Shown in pieces: positions 8,536-17,074 of a DNA stretch of 61,927 bases (the first letter of the stretch is position 1; the number at the start of each line of letters is the position of its first letter). Below the pieces are notes generated by a model that worked only from the letters and a program-made list of their open reading frames with translations, was not told where the DNA came from and searched no databases. The stretch spans positions 1-61,927 of the forward strand of contig CABXFU010000009.1 of the NCBI GenBank assembly GCA_902511575.1, written 5' to 3'. This DNA comes from an uncultured SAR86 cluster bacterium (GTDB lineage Bacteria > Pseudomonadota > Gammaproteobacteria > Magnimaribacterales > D2472). Position numbers and translations under genes: made by a program.

Positions 8536-10221
8536 ATGAAAGATTTTGACTTTATTATTTTAGGTGCTGGCTCAGCCGGCTGTGTTTTGGCTAACAGGCT
8601 TAGCAAAAATCCAAATACATCAGTTTGCTTGATTGAGGCTGGTTCAAGGGACAGTGATCCAAGATTACATGTGCCTATTGGTTTTGCATTTGGGATGACA
8701 CAAAGCAAGTATAGTTGGTCCTTTGACACGGTTCCGCAAAAAGAATTTGAAAAAGTTACAGTAACTGAACCAGAATCATTGGTGGTAGATTCTGCCGGCG
8801 GTACTCATAAAATGGCAAGTGAAAGTCAAGAACATAGAAAGGGCTTTCAACCAAGAGGAAAAACCTTAGGTGGTTCAAGCTCAATTAATGCAATGTTATA
8901 TGTGAGAGGCCATCGGTGGGATTATGATCACTGGTGTGAACTTGGCAATCAGGGATGGTCCTATGATGAAGTATTGCCGTATTTTAAAAAAGCAGAGCAC
9001 AATGAAATTCACAATAATGAATTTCATGGTCAAAATGGCCCATTAAACGTTTGTGACATTGCTCATCAGCCTGAATCATGCAAATCCTTTGTTGAAGCTG
9101 GATCAAAGTTATTTAACTTCAATGACGATTTTAATGGAGCTGAGCAAGAAGGCTTCGGATATTATCAAACAACTCAAATTAATGGAAAAAGGTGTAGCGC
9201 AGCCAAAGCCTATCTTGTACCAGCTCTAGAGAGAGATAATCTTACTGTTTTAACAGATACCCAAGTAAATAAAATTCTGATTGATGGAAGTCATGCAAAA
9301 GGTGTTGAATGCATTGGCAGTGACAACAATTCCTTCACAATACATGCATCAAAAGAAGTAATTCTTTCTTCAGGAGCATTTGGATCTCCTCAAATACTTT
9401 TACGATCAGGAGTAGGGCCAGCCAATGAAATTGTTAGACATGGTATTAATCATCTTGTAGATCTTCCTGGAGTTGGAAAAAATCTTCAAGATCACATTGA
9501 TTACATTACAGTTCATAAGTACAGCTCAATGAAATTGATAGGTTTTAGTCTAAAAAATATACTTTTTAAATATCCTTACGAGATTTTAAAATACCTATTT
9601 ACGAAAACCGGTCTTTTTACCTCTACCATTGCCGAGGCTGGCGCTTTTATTAAGACAAAAGATGAATTAGATATACCAAATATTCAATTTCATTATGCAC
9701 CTGCAATGATTGTTGATCATGGCCGAACTCTTCTCTGGGGCACAGGCATGAGTTGTCATTCATGCTTATTAAGACCTAAGTCTCTTGGTGAGGTCACTCT
9801 TGCATCTGCAGATCCCTTTGCAGATCCTTTAATCGATCCAAAATTTTTGAGTCATCCTGATGATATGAAAGATATGATTGACGGTTATAAAGTTATGATG
9901 AGAGTCCTAGGCAGCGAACCATTTAGCAAGTACATCACTGAACACACTCAACGACCCATAGATATTAATAATAATGCTGATATTGAACAAGCAATGCGGG
10001 AAGGGGCTGATACTGTGTATCACCCTGTAGGTACTTGCAAAATGGGTGACGATGATATGTCTGTTGTTGATAGCAGGCTAAAAGTGCATAAAGTGAATGG
10101 TTTGAGGGTTGTCGATGCATCAATTATGCCAACAATTGTTGGCGGTAATACTAATGCTCCCACCATTATGATTGGAGAAAAAGCATCTGATATGATTCTT
10201 GAGGATTGGAACATCCATTAA
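8536..10221 (+). CDS. GMC family FAD-dependent alcohol/choline dehydrogenase
   Basis: The protein has 561 residues. The N-terminal FAD-binding GAGSAGCVLANRLS, the GMC signature RGKTLGGSSSINAMLYVRG and the C-terminal HPVGTCKMG with the following VDASIMPTIVGGNTNAPTIM place it with BetA/AlkJ-like dehydrogenases. The catalytic His is in YHPVGTCKMG. Between FDTVPQ and RGKTLGG there are about 20 more residues than usual (from about residue 70 to 110), a polar insertion near the FAD lid. An AGGTGG ribosome site precedes the ATG. It likely oxidises an alcohol or polyol in the cytoplasm or at the membrane, and the substrate is unknown. Confidence 0.93.
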   Translation: MKDFDFIILGAGSAGCVLANRLSKNPNTSVCLIEAGSRDSDPRLHVPIGFAFGMTQSKYSWSFDTVPQKEFEKVTVTEPESLVVDSAGGTHKMASESQEHRKGFQPRGKTLGGSSSINAMLYVRGHRWDYDHWCELGNQGWSYDEVLPYFKKAEHNEIHNNEFHGQNGPLNVCDIAHQPESCKSFVEAGSKLFNFNDDFNGAEQEGFGYYQTTQINGKRCSAAKAYLVPALERDNLTVLTDTQVNKILIDGSHAKGVECIGSDNNSFTIHASKEVILSSGAFGSPQILLRSGVGPANEIVRHGINHLVDLPGVGKNLQDHIDYITVHKYSSMKLIGFSLKNILFKYPYEILKYLFTKTGLFTSTIAEAGAFIKTKDELDIPNIQFHYAPAMIVDHGRTLLWGTGMSCHSCLLRPKSLGEVTLASADPFADPLIDPKFLSHPDDMKDMIDGYKVMMRVLGSEPFSKYITEHTQRPIDINNNADIEQAMREGADTVYHPVGTCKMGDDDMSVVDSRLKVHKVNGLRVVDASIMPTIVGGNTNAPTIMIGEKASDMILEDWNIH

Positions 10222-10285
10222 TCTGTTTTAAGCATCTCAAAAGCTCTCAATACCACTGATTATCCTGGATGGTCTATAATGATTC

Positions 10286-11059
10286 ATGGATAATAAATAT
10301 GACATAGCCAAAGACTGGCTCCCTAGATACACAGGAATGCCTGTAGATGACTTTGGTGATTACATCCTTCTGACTAATTTCCAAGACTATGTAGAGCAGT
10401 TTGCCGATAGATTTCAATGTAATATTCAAGGAGAAAATAGACCTATGTCTTCAAGCACAAATGATGCTGGTCTCAGTATTATTAATTTTGGGATAGGTTC
10501 ACCCAATGCTGCAACGATTATGGATTTATTGGTTGCACGAAAACCAAAAGGAGTATTGTTTCTTGGAAAATGTGGAGGATTAAAAGATTCATCTGAAATT
10601 GGTAACCTGATTCTGCCAATAGCTGCTATAAGAGGAGATGGAACATCTAATGATTATTTTCCCCCTGAGGTGCCTGCCTTGCCTTCATTTAAACTGCATA
10701 AATTTGTCTCTGACAAAATATTAGATGCTGGAACAGACTATCGAACAGGAGTCATATATACCACCAATAGAAGGGTATGGGAGCATGACAAAACTTTCTT
10801 AAAAAAACTTAAAAAAACAACTGCCATTGGTATTGATATGGAAGTTGCCACGATTTTTATTGTTGGTCATTACAATGAAATCCCCCGAGGAGCCTTGCTA
10901 TTAGTTTCGGATGTTCCTGTCACACCGGATGGGGTAAAGACTGAAAAATCAGATCAAGCTGTTACATCAAAATGGGCAAAGCAACATCTAGAGATAGGTA
11001 TTCACGCCATGACAGATTTAAAAAATAGCAGAGATAAGATTAAACATTTTCGTTATTGA
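10286..11059 (+). CDS. amn: AMP nucleosidase, short form (PNP/UDP phosphorylase superfamily)
   Basis: The 257 residues cover the nucleoside-phosphorylase-like catalytic domain: GIGSPNAATIMDLL, LFLGKCGGL (phosphate/ribose site region), IDMEVATIF (the Met-Glu ribose-binding pair) and SDVPVTPDGVKTEKSD (catalytic Asp region). This is the domain found at the C-terminus of E. coli Amn, which is about 484 residues long, so the regulatory N-terminal domain is absent. It would cleave AMP to adenine and ribose 5-phosphate. The stop is directly adjacent to the stop of the convergent thioredoxin-like gene. Confidence 0.82.
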   Translation: MDNKYDIAKDWLPRYTGMPVDDFGDYILLTNFQDYVEQFADRFQCNIQGENRPMSSSTNDAGLSIINFGIGSPNAATIMDLLVARKPKGVLFLGKCGGLKDSSEIGNLILPIAAIRGDGTSNDYFPPEVPALPSFKLHKFVSDKILDAGTDYRTGVIYTTNRRVWEHDKTFLKKLKKTTAIGIDMEVATIFIVGHYNEIPRGALLLVSDVPVTPDGVKTEKSDQAVTSKWAKQHLEIGIHAMTDLKNSRDKIKHFRY

Positions 11060-11500
11060 TTAAATTTCAATAACAAATTCTTGAAAGTAATCAAAGATAT
11101 CTTGGATTGATAGTTCTCTCGTCTTTCGCAAGGTTTCATTCACATGTAGATTTATATTTTGACCCATTTTATTCATGATAAATACTCTTGGAATTCCATC
11201 TTGAATATTTCCATCAAACATTTTAAATAAATCGGTATTTATTTCATAATCGCCGACATCAATATTTATAACATTTGTATTTCTTTCAAGAAAACTTTTT
11301 ACAGTAGGCAGGCGCATGACTCCTTCTAACAATCTTGCATCAGGACACCAATTAGCCCCAAAAATTACAATGGGTTGTTTGTTTTGATCGATTGTTTTTT
11401 TTATAAATTCTTTTAACTCTTCCTGAGTAACTAAAGCCCCTGAATACGGCTCTGGGTATGGTGAGCTAGGATAATCATTTGAATCGAGAATTATGTTCAT
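11060..11500 (-). CDS. Thioredoxin-fold protein with single active-site cysteine
   Basis: This 146-residue protein has a thioredoxin fold signature: VIFGANWCPDAR where CxxC would be, and GIPRVFIM for the cis-proline loop. The second active-site cysteine is replaced by alanine (WCPDA), so it cannot form the usual intramolecular disulfide and may work in monothiol or mixed-disulfide chemistry. No signal peptide is seen, so it is likely cytoplasmic. It is convergent with the amn-like gene with no gap. Confidence 0.75.
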   Translation of the reverse strand: MNIILDSNDYPSSPYPEPYSGALVTQEELKEFIKKTIDQNKQPIVIFGANWCPDARLLEGVMRLPTVKSFLERNTNVINIDVGDYEINTDLFKMFDGNIQDGIPRVFIMNKMGQNINLHVNETLRKTRELSIQDIFDYFQEFVIEI

Positions 11501-11555
11501 GTCTTTTTAAACTTTGTGAATATTTAATATTTCAATCATTTAAGTGTATTCTAGT

Positions 11556-11957
11556 ATGTTGATGGAAAGGTTGGTTAAATATTCATTGATATTGGTTGGT
11601 TTGTATACCGCAATGCGAACACTTATTGCTTTATTTTTTTACGATCAGTTACCAATTGCCTTTCTTGCAACTGAGTTTAATCAAGATCAAATGGATGAAT
11701 ACAGAGCCAGAGTCTTGCTCCCAGCCTTTTTTCTAACATTAAATTATTTTATTTTTAGATATTTTTCCGGCAAAAATCCAACTTCACCTCTTTGGCCAAT
11801 ATACGTGATCAGCGTTTCACTCTTAATTACTCACATTATTGGCTTTATAACATTTATGCCTTTGACCAAAGATCCTATTATAATGTTCTTAATCAGTTTG
11901 TTTATTTGTTTTGTTGCTAGAGCAGGTCACAACAAAAGAAAGAACGAAATTTTATAG
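11556..11957 (+). CDS. Four-helix membrane protein, paralogue-like of 4633-5019
   Basis: This protein of about 133 residues has four predicted transmembrane segments. Possible starts are GTG 11544, ATG 11556 and ATG 11562. I favour an ATG. The tail HNKRKNEIL closely matches the tail of the protein at 4633-5019, and the size and topology agree. It lies 8 bp before a clear DUF4345 gene, so the two are likely co-expressed. No function is known. Confidence 0.65.
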   Translation: MLMERLVKYSLILVGLYTAMRTLIALFFYDQLPIAFLATEFNQDQMDEYRARVLLPAFFLTLNYFIFRYFSGKNPTSPLWPIYVISVSLLITHIIGFITFMPLTKDPIIMFLISLFICFVARAGHNKRKNEIL

Positions 11958-11965
11958 GAAATACA

Positions 11966-12427
11966 ATGATTTGGATTATTAGGCTCTTTCTAATGGCATA
12001 TGCAGTTTTATATTTTGGTATAGGTGCTTGGGCGATTATTGATCCAGTTAAAGATGCCCTTGAATTAAGTTACGAAATTCCCTCATTTATGGATGCTGTT
12101 GGCCTAAAGGTTTCAGGAGTGATAGGTTACTCAGAGGTGGCGGGCTTGTATGGTGGTATCAATATGATTATTGGCCTGTTATGTTTGCTGGGCCTTTTTA
12201 GCAGAGGCATAGCAACATATGTATTGTCACTTCTTGCATTTTTAACTTTCAGTATTGCTCTTGGCAGATATCTTTTTGCATTAATTCCAAGCACACCTAC
12301 TTTTTACAATACTTTTTTTGTTTTTGAAGTAGTAACTTTTGTCTTGTCGTTATCTTTTTTCTTGTATATGAAATTTTTATATAACCCTAGAAAGAGTGGC
12401 AATGTAGAGAATGTAGCTACTGACTAG
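11966..12427 (+). CDS. DUF4345 domain membrane protein
   Basis: This 153-residue protein has four hydrophobic segments and the motif SEVAGLYGGINMIIGL, typical of DUF4345 (E-x-x-G-x-Y-G-G). A GGAAATACA sequence precedes the ATG. Its last 51 bases overlap the 3' end of the convergent exchanger gene. The role is unknown. Confidence 0.78.
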   Translation: MIWIIRLFLMAYAVLYFGIGAWAIIDPVKDALELSYEIPSFMDAVGLKVSGVIGYSEVAGLYGGINMIIGLLCLLGLFSRGIATYVLSLLAFLTFSIALGRYLFALIPSTPTFYNTFFVFEVVTFVLSLSFFLYMKFLYNPRKSGNVENVATD

Positions 12428-13318
12428 AATTATCCCTGCAGACATATATATATTTCTATTAAATTTTAATTTGGTTAATGAAACAGCCAATAAAATAAAA
12501 ACCAAACTCAGGATTGCAAGGATGCTGAAATCTCTTTCCATGACAATTGGGCTGAGTTGCACAGATCCAAAAAATCCAATAATTGGAATCACAAATACTA
12601 AATTGAGAACATTGGACCCAATAATATTACCAACTACCATTTGATGCCTTCCTTTTTTGAGCGCTGCAACCGTGGCTGCTAACTCGGGCAAGCTTGTGCC
12701 TAAAGCAATGATAGTAAGACCTATAATTAGTTCTGATATGCCCAACAATAAAGCAGTGCTCTCAGCATAGATAATTGAGATATTGGCCCCTGCTATCAAA
12801 CCAACAAGACCAACCATTGATAAAAATAAGCTTTTTGTAAATTCAGATACTTCTGAGCTTTCATCATCTGGCACACCATCTGTTTTTAGCAAAACATACA
12901 TAAATAACATAAACAAACCCATAAAACCCATGCTTTCACTAAAAGAGATCGTTCCATCTGCCAAAGTTAATCCAAGCAATAAAACAGTTAAACCAAAAGG
13001 TAATAAATTCCATAAATGAGTTTTAGAAGTCACATTAAAGTAGAGACAAGAGACACCAAAAATTAGAGCGATGTTTGAAATGTTTGAGCCAATAGCTGTT
13101 CCAAGGGCAATATCTTCATTCCCATTTAAGACAGCAGATATCCCAACAAAAACTTCGGGTGCAGAGGTTCCAGCTGCAATGAGCGTAAGTCCAATTACAA
13201 GATCACCAACACCTAAATGTTTTGCTATGACAGATGCATGATCAACAAATTTATTTGCTCCCCAAACAAGAATTGTGATCCCCGCAAGCAGCAAAATAAT
13301 ATTTAAAGTTAACTCCAT
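12377..13318 (-). CDS. Sodium/calcium exchanger family protein (CaCA, YrbG-like)
   Basis: This 313-residue protein has about ten hydrophobic segments and two inverted alpha repeats: AAGTSAPEVFVGISA near residue 50 and ALGTSLPELAATVAA near residue 207. Each is followed by the paired GxxxGSN motif (ALGTAIGSNISN and VVGNIIGSNVLN). These carry the acidic and Asn residues that bind the cation. It should exchange Ca2+ for Na+ or H+ at the inner membrane. The gene ends 51 bases inside the convergent DUF4345 gene. Confidence 0.93.
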   Translation of the reverse strand: MELTLNIILLLAGITILVWGANKFVDHASVIAKHLGVGDLVIGLTLIAAGTSAPEVFVGISAVLNGNEDIALGTAIGSNISNIALIFGVSCLYFNVTSKTHLWNLLPFGLTVLLLGLTLADGTISFSESMGFMGLFMLFMYVLLKTDGVPDDESSEVSEFTKSLFLSMVGLVGLIAGANISIIYAESTALLLGISELIIGLTIIALGTSLPELAATVAALKKGRHQMVVGNIIGSNVLNLVFVIPIIGFFGSVQLSPIVMERDFSILAILSLVFILLAVSLTKLKFNRNIYMSAGIILVSSYILYIATLSRVI

Positions 13319-13401
13319 GACAGTATTCTAAATGCAATGCTATTGAATTCATAATGATTTCAAGACAACATAAGCATTTATTAAATTAAGTAAGGATAAG
13401 T

Positions 13402-14205
13402 ATGAAAATCGCAGAACTTTTTAATGTTTCAGGAAAAGTAGCAATTGTCACCGGTGGCTCAAGAGGAATAGGTGAGATGATCGCTGCAGGCTTTTTGGCT
13501 AATGGAGTTAAGGTATATATTACAGCCAGGAAAGAGGCTGCATTAATCGAAAAAGCCAAAGAATTATCTGATATGTATGGAGGCGAGTGTATTCCTGTGC
13601 CCTGTGATTTGAGCACCATGGATGGGATGAGCAACTTTGTTGATTTTATTCAATCAAAAGAGGAGCAAATTGATTTCCTTATTAATAATGCAGGCGCTTC
13701 ATGGGGAGAGCCTTATGCAGAGTATGCAGAAAAAGGTTGGGACAAAGTGATGGATTTAAATGTTAAAAGTATCTTTTACTTAACCCAGAAACTCACTCCT
13801 ATGTTAGCTAAGCAGGCTTCCATTGAAGATCCTGCTAGAGTAATAAACATTGGATCAATTGATGGTTTGAATGTACCTGCTTTGGAGAGTTATGCCTATG
13901 GGACTTCAAAAGCTGCCGTTCATCACTTAACTAGAGTTCAAGCTAGAAGATTGGTTGGAGAAAATATTCTTGTGAATGCAATTGCACCTGGTCCCTACGA
14001 ATCTATGATGCTTGGAGCTGCAGTTAACCATGATTATTCATTGATAGAATCTAGAAATCCAAGAAAAAGAATTGGCTCGCCGGAAGATATGGCAGGTCTA
14101 GTGCTTTTTTTATGTTCAAGAGCTGGCGCATATACTGTTGGTGCAATCATTCCTTCAGATGGTGGATTGGTTGGCACAGCAGGGCATGATCTCAGCCAGT
14201 CATGA
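13402..14205 (+). CDS. Short-chain dehydrogenase/reductase (SDR)
   Basis: This 267-residue protein is a classical SDR. The nucleotide-binding motif is TGGSRGIG (about residues 17-24), the structural motif is NNAGAS, and the catalytic Ser and Tyr-x3-Lys are in GSIDG...YAYGTSKAAV. The C-terminal half has NAIAPGPYESMM. It probably uses NADP(H) on a carbonyl or alcohol, and resembles RhlG-type 3-oxoacyl reductases. A GGATAAG site precedes the ATG. The stop overlaps the next start by 4 bp (ATGA), implying translational coupling with the methyltransferase. Confidence 0.92.
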   Translation: MKIAELFNVSGKVAIVTGGSRGIGEMIAAGFLANGVKVYITARKEAALIEKAKELSDMYGGECIPVPCDLSTMDGMSNFVDFIQSKEEQIDFLINNAGASWGEPYAEYAEKGWDKVMDLNVKSIFYLTQKLTPMLAKQASIEDPARVINIGSIDGLNVPALESYAYGTSKAAVHHLTRVQARRLVGENILVNAIAPGPYESMMLGAAVNHDYSLIESRNPRKRIGSPEDMAGLVLFLCSRAGAYTVGAIIPSDGGLVGTAGHDLSQS

Positions 14206-14819
14206 GCTTTTACGAAAAATATTTTTTACCAAAGTTATTGGATTGTTGTTGTGGCATGGAGGGCTTTCAAAAAAAGAGAGCCCAGATCATTCCTAGAGTC
14301 CATGGAAAAGTTTTGGAAATTGGCATTGGATCAGGTTTAAATTTTGAGTTTTATGATTTTAATAAGGTAACCGAGGTTATTGGTATTGATCCAGCTGTTA
14401 GCTCCGTAGCAATTGCAAAATCTAGAGCTTCAAATTTTCACTCAAAAATTTCTTTTATAGAGTCAAGCGCTGAGTCAATTGATTTAGAATCTTCAACTTT
14501 TGATAGTGTGGTAATTGGCTATAGTCTTTGCACGATTCCCGAGCCCATGAAGGCTCTTGCAGAAGCTCACAGACTTCTTAAACCAGGTGGTTCATTATTT
14601 TTTATGGAGCATGGTTTGGCGCCTGAACCTAATGTTCAAAAATGGCAACATCGAATTACACCCGTGTGGAAAAAAATAGCAGGTGGCTGTAATCTGGATA
14701 GAAATATTGAAGAGCTTATTCTTGCTGGAGGCTTCAAATTTAAGGATTTAAAAAAGAAATATATTAGAGGGCCGAAGGTAGCCTCTTTTTTATATTACGG
14801 TGAAGCTCCTAAGACTTAA
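14202..14819 (+). CDS. Class I SAM-dependent methyltransferase
   Basis: This 205-residue protein has motif I VLEIGIGSGLNFEFYD (SAM-binding glycines), an IGIDPA acidic motif and a later LLKPGGSLFFMEHG segment, as in UbiE/Mettl7-like methyltransferases. It overlaps the SDR gene by 4 bp and the convergent LysR gene by 11 bp. The acceptor is unknown. Coupling with an SDR suggests both act on the same small molecule or lipid. Confidence 0.88.
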   Translation: MSFYEKYFLPKLLDCCCGMEGFQKKRAQIIPRVHGKVLEIGIGSGLNFEFYDFNKVTEVIGIDPAVSSVAIAKSRASNFHSKISFIESSAESIDLESSTFDSVVIGYSLCTIPEPMKALAEAHRLLKPGGSLFFMEHGLAPEPNVQKWQHRITPVWKKIAGGCNLDRNIEELILAGGFKFKDLKKKYIRGPKVASFLYYGEAPKT

Positions 14820-15720
14820 GCGAGCTAACTTCCTCAAAGGATTCGATGATAAGGTTTCTCATCCAAATATGAGAACCATCATTGTTATCACTAGTATGCC
14901 AAATTAAGTATTGTTCAAGCGCTGGAACATTGAAAGGTAGTTCTAGGTAACTTAGCCCATGTTTTTTAGCAAAAGTTTCTGAGCAAAGTAAACACAAGTC
15001 AGTAGATCTTACTATTTCTGGCGTCACTTGATAATGTTGAGATCTGAGAGCAATTTCAGGTTGTAACTGCATTTTTTGCATTTCCATTTCTACAACAGAA
15101 GCGCCTCTTTTTCGATTTGAGATATTGATATATTTTAATTTAAGCAATTCTTCAAGTGTAATCGTTGTTGCTTTGGATATAGGATGATTGGCGCGATGAG
15201 CTACCACAAATTGGTCAGAAAATACCTTCATTGAATTGGTATCTTTTGAGTTAGGAATAAAAGGGTCTACAGCGAAGCTAAGCTCATTTGTTGCCAGAGC
15301 ATGAGGTACTTGGTCTCTCGCAGAGTAATAACACTCCAGCTTAATGTTGGGAGCTTGTTTTTCCATTTTGCCCATAAGGATTGCTAGGATTCGACCCTCA
15401 TTGATGTCACCGAGGGATATTCTAAAAGTTTTTTGGCTGGTTGCTGGGTTGAACTCATCAGGCTCATTCACACTTTTTTGCATGAGTTGCAGGGCATTTT
15501 GAATATCTTTGATAATATTTTCTGTTTTTTGAGTCGGCACCATACCGCTTCCAGTCCTTACGAAGAGTTCATCGTCAAATTTTTCTCTTAATCTAGATAG
15601 AGCATTGGAGACAGCGGGTTGTGTTATGCCGACGACTTCGGCTGCTTTTGTGAGACTGCCTTCGGTGTAAATAGAGTTCAAAATGACAAATAGATTTAAA
15701 TCAAAAGAACTTATTTTCAT
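14809..15720 (-). CDS. LysR family transcriptional regulator
   Basis: The 303 residues comprise an N-terminal winged helix (SLTKAAEVVGITQPAVSNAL is the DNA-reading part) and a C-terminal effector-binding domain. It is divergent from the acyl-CoA dehydrogenase gene with 137 bp between starts, the normal layout for LysR control of the neighbour and of itself. The inducer is unknown, and an acyl-CoA or carboxylic acid would fit the neighbour. Confidence 0.92.
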   Translation of the reverse strand: MKISSFDLNLFVILNSIYTEGSLTKAAEVVGITQPAVSNALSRLREKFDDELFVRTGSGMVPTQKTENIIKDIQNALQLMQKSVNEPDEFNPATSQKTFRISLGDINEGRILAILMGKMEKQAPNIKLECYYSARDQVPHALATNELSFAVDPFIPNSKDTNSMKVFSDQFVVAHRANHPISKATTITLEELLKLKYINISNRKRGASVVEMEMQKMQLQPEIALRSQHYQVTPEIVRSTDLCLLCSETFAKKHGLSYLELPFNVPALEQYLIWHTSDNNDGSHIWMRNLIIESFEEVSSLKS

Positions 15721-15857
15721 TTTTGTCTGATCCTATAGCTTTGCATCTTGCTTGCAGTTATTATGGTTGTTTGCAAATTGATTAGTAATAATAAAGTTAT
15801 TTTATAACATTCACAATACTTATATTATAAATAACATCCATTAATAAGAGGAAAATA
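15721..15857. promoter_or_regulatory. Divergent LysR / acyl-CoA dehydrogenase control region
   Basis: This is a 137-bp AT-rich gap between divergent starts. It includes GAGGAAAATAATG as the ribosome site of the dehydrogenase and TATTATAAATAAC-type promoter-like sequence. A LysR site is expected here by analogy, but I could not single out one convincing T-N11-A element. Confidence 0.5.
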
Positions 15858-17072
15858 ATGAGAGATTTAAGACCAGAGGTCCAAGCATTTTTAGATAGGG
15901 TTCAAACATTTATAGATGTTGAAATTAGACCCAACGAATCTACCTATGCTCAACAAGTTGAAGAGGGTGGCAGATGGTGTGTGCCTCCAATCATGGAAGA
16001 AATGAAAGCTAAGGCAAAAGCTGAAGGCCTGTGGAATTTTTTCTTGCCTGGCTATGAGGGAGAGTTTGGAACTGGATTAAGTAATTTTGAGTACTCACAT
16101 TTGGCAGAAAAAATGGGTGCAGTTGGAATAGCTTCAGAGGTTTTCAATTGTTCTGCTCCTGATACTGGCAATATGGAAGTTCTGGAAAGATATGGTTCTG
16201 AGGAACAAAAAGAAACTTGGTTAAAACCACTTTTAGCCGGAGAAATTAGATCTGCATTTGGCATGACAGAGCCTGGTGTTGCTTCCTCGGATGCTACGAA
16301 TATGGCTGCCACCGCAGTTCTTGACGGTGATGAGTATGTCATTAATGGTGAAAAATGGTGGACCTCTGGTGCTGGTGATCCTCGGTGTAAAATTATTGTG
16401 TTTATGTGTGTGACCGATCAAGATCCAGACTCTCCTCGGCATAAAAGGCATTCTCAAATTCTTGTTCCCATGGATTCAGAGGGCATTGAGGTCAGAAAAA
16501 TGATGGAGGTCTTTGGTTGGGATGATGCTCCACATGGACACGCTCATCTCAAATTTACAAATGTAAGAGTTCCTAAAAGTAATATGATTCTTGGTGAGGG
16601 CAGAGGTTTTGAAATTGCTCAGGGTCGTCTTGGACCAGGTAGAATTCATCATTGCATGAGAGCTGTTGGCTTGGGTGAAAGAGCCTTACAAATGATGTGT
16701 GAAAGATCACAAAGCAGAGTTGCCTTCGGTAAGCCTCTATCTCAACTAGGCGGTAACATGGATATCATTGCCAATTCAAGAATTGAATTAAACATGGCTA
16801 GACTTCTAACTTTGCAAGCAGCACACATGATGGACACTGTTGGCAATAAAGTTGCTGCCAGTGAGATCGCGCAAATTAAAGTGATTGTTCCTAATTTAGT
16901 TTGCGATGTAATTGATCGAGCCATACAGATGCATGGTGGCGCCGGAGTGTCTCAAGTTTTCCCGCTGGCAAGAATGTATGCTGGGATGAGAACATTAAGA
17001 CTGGCTGATGGGCCAGATGAAGTCCATAGAAGAGCAGTTGCAAGGCATGAGCTGGGTAAATACCCGACTTAA
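15858..17072 (+). CDS. Acyl-CoA dehydrogenase (ACAD10/11-like)
   Basis: This 404-residue protein has the FAD/substrate motif [24 protein letters not shown] in the middle domain, [10 protein letters not shown] and the C-terminal [12 protein letters not shown], whose Glu is the likely catalytic base. Length and motifs fit the ACAD family acting on branched or long acyl-CoAs. It is probably regulated by the divergent LysR gene. The sbcB gene starts 2 bp after the stop, although it is functionally unrelated. Confidence 0.93.
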   Translation: MRDLRPEVQAFLDRVQTFIDVEIRPNESTYAQQVEEGGRWCVPPIMEEMKAKAKAEGLWNFFLPGYEGEFGTGLSNFEYSHLAEKMGAVGIASEVFNCSAPDTGNMEVLERYGSEEQKETWLKPLLAGEIRSAFGMTEPGVASSDATNMAATAVLDGDEYVINGEKWWTSGAGDPRCKIIVFMCVTDQDPDSPRHKRHSQILVPMDSEGIEVRKMMEVFGWDDAPHGHAHLKFTNVRVPKSNMILGEGRGFEIAQGRLGPGRIHHCMRAVGLGERALQMMCERSQSRVAFGKPLSQLGGNMDIIANSRIELNMARLLTLQAAHMMDTVGNKVAASEIAQIKVIVPNLVCDVIDRAIQMHGGAGVSQVFPLARMYAGMRTLRLADGPDEVHRRAVARHELGKYPT

Positions 17073-17074
17073 GA

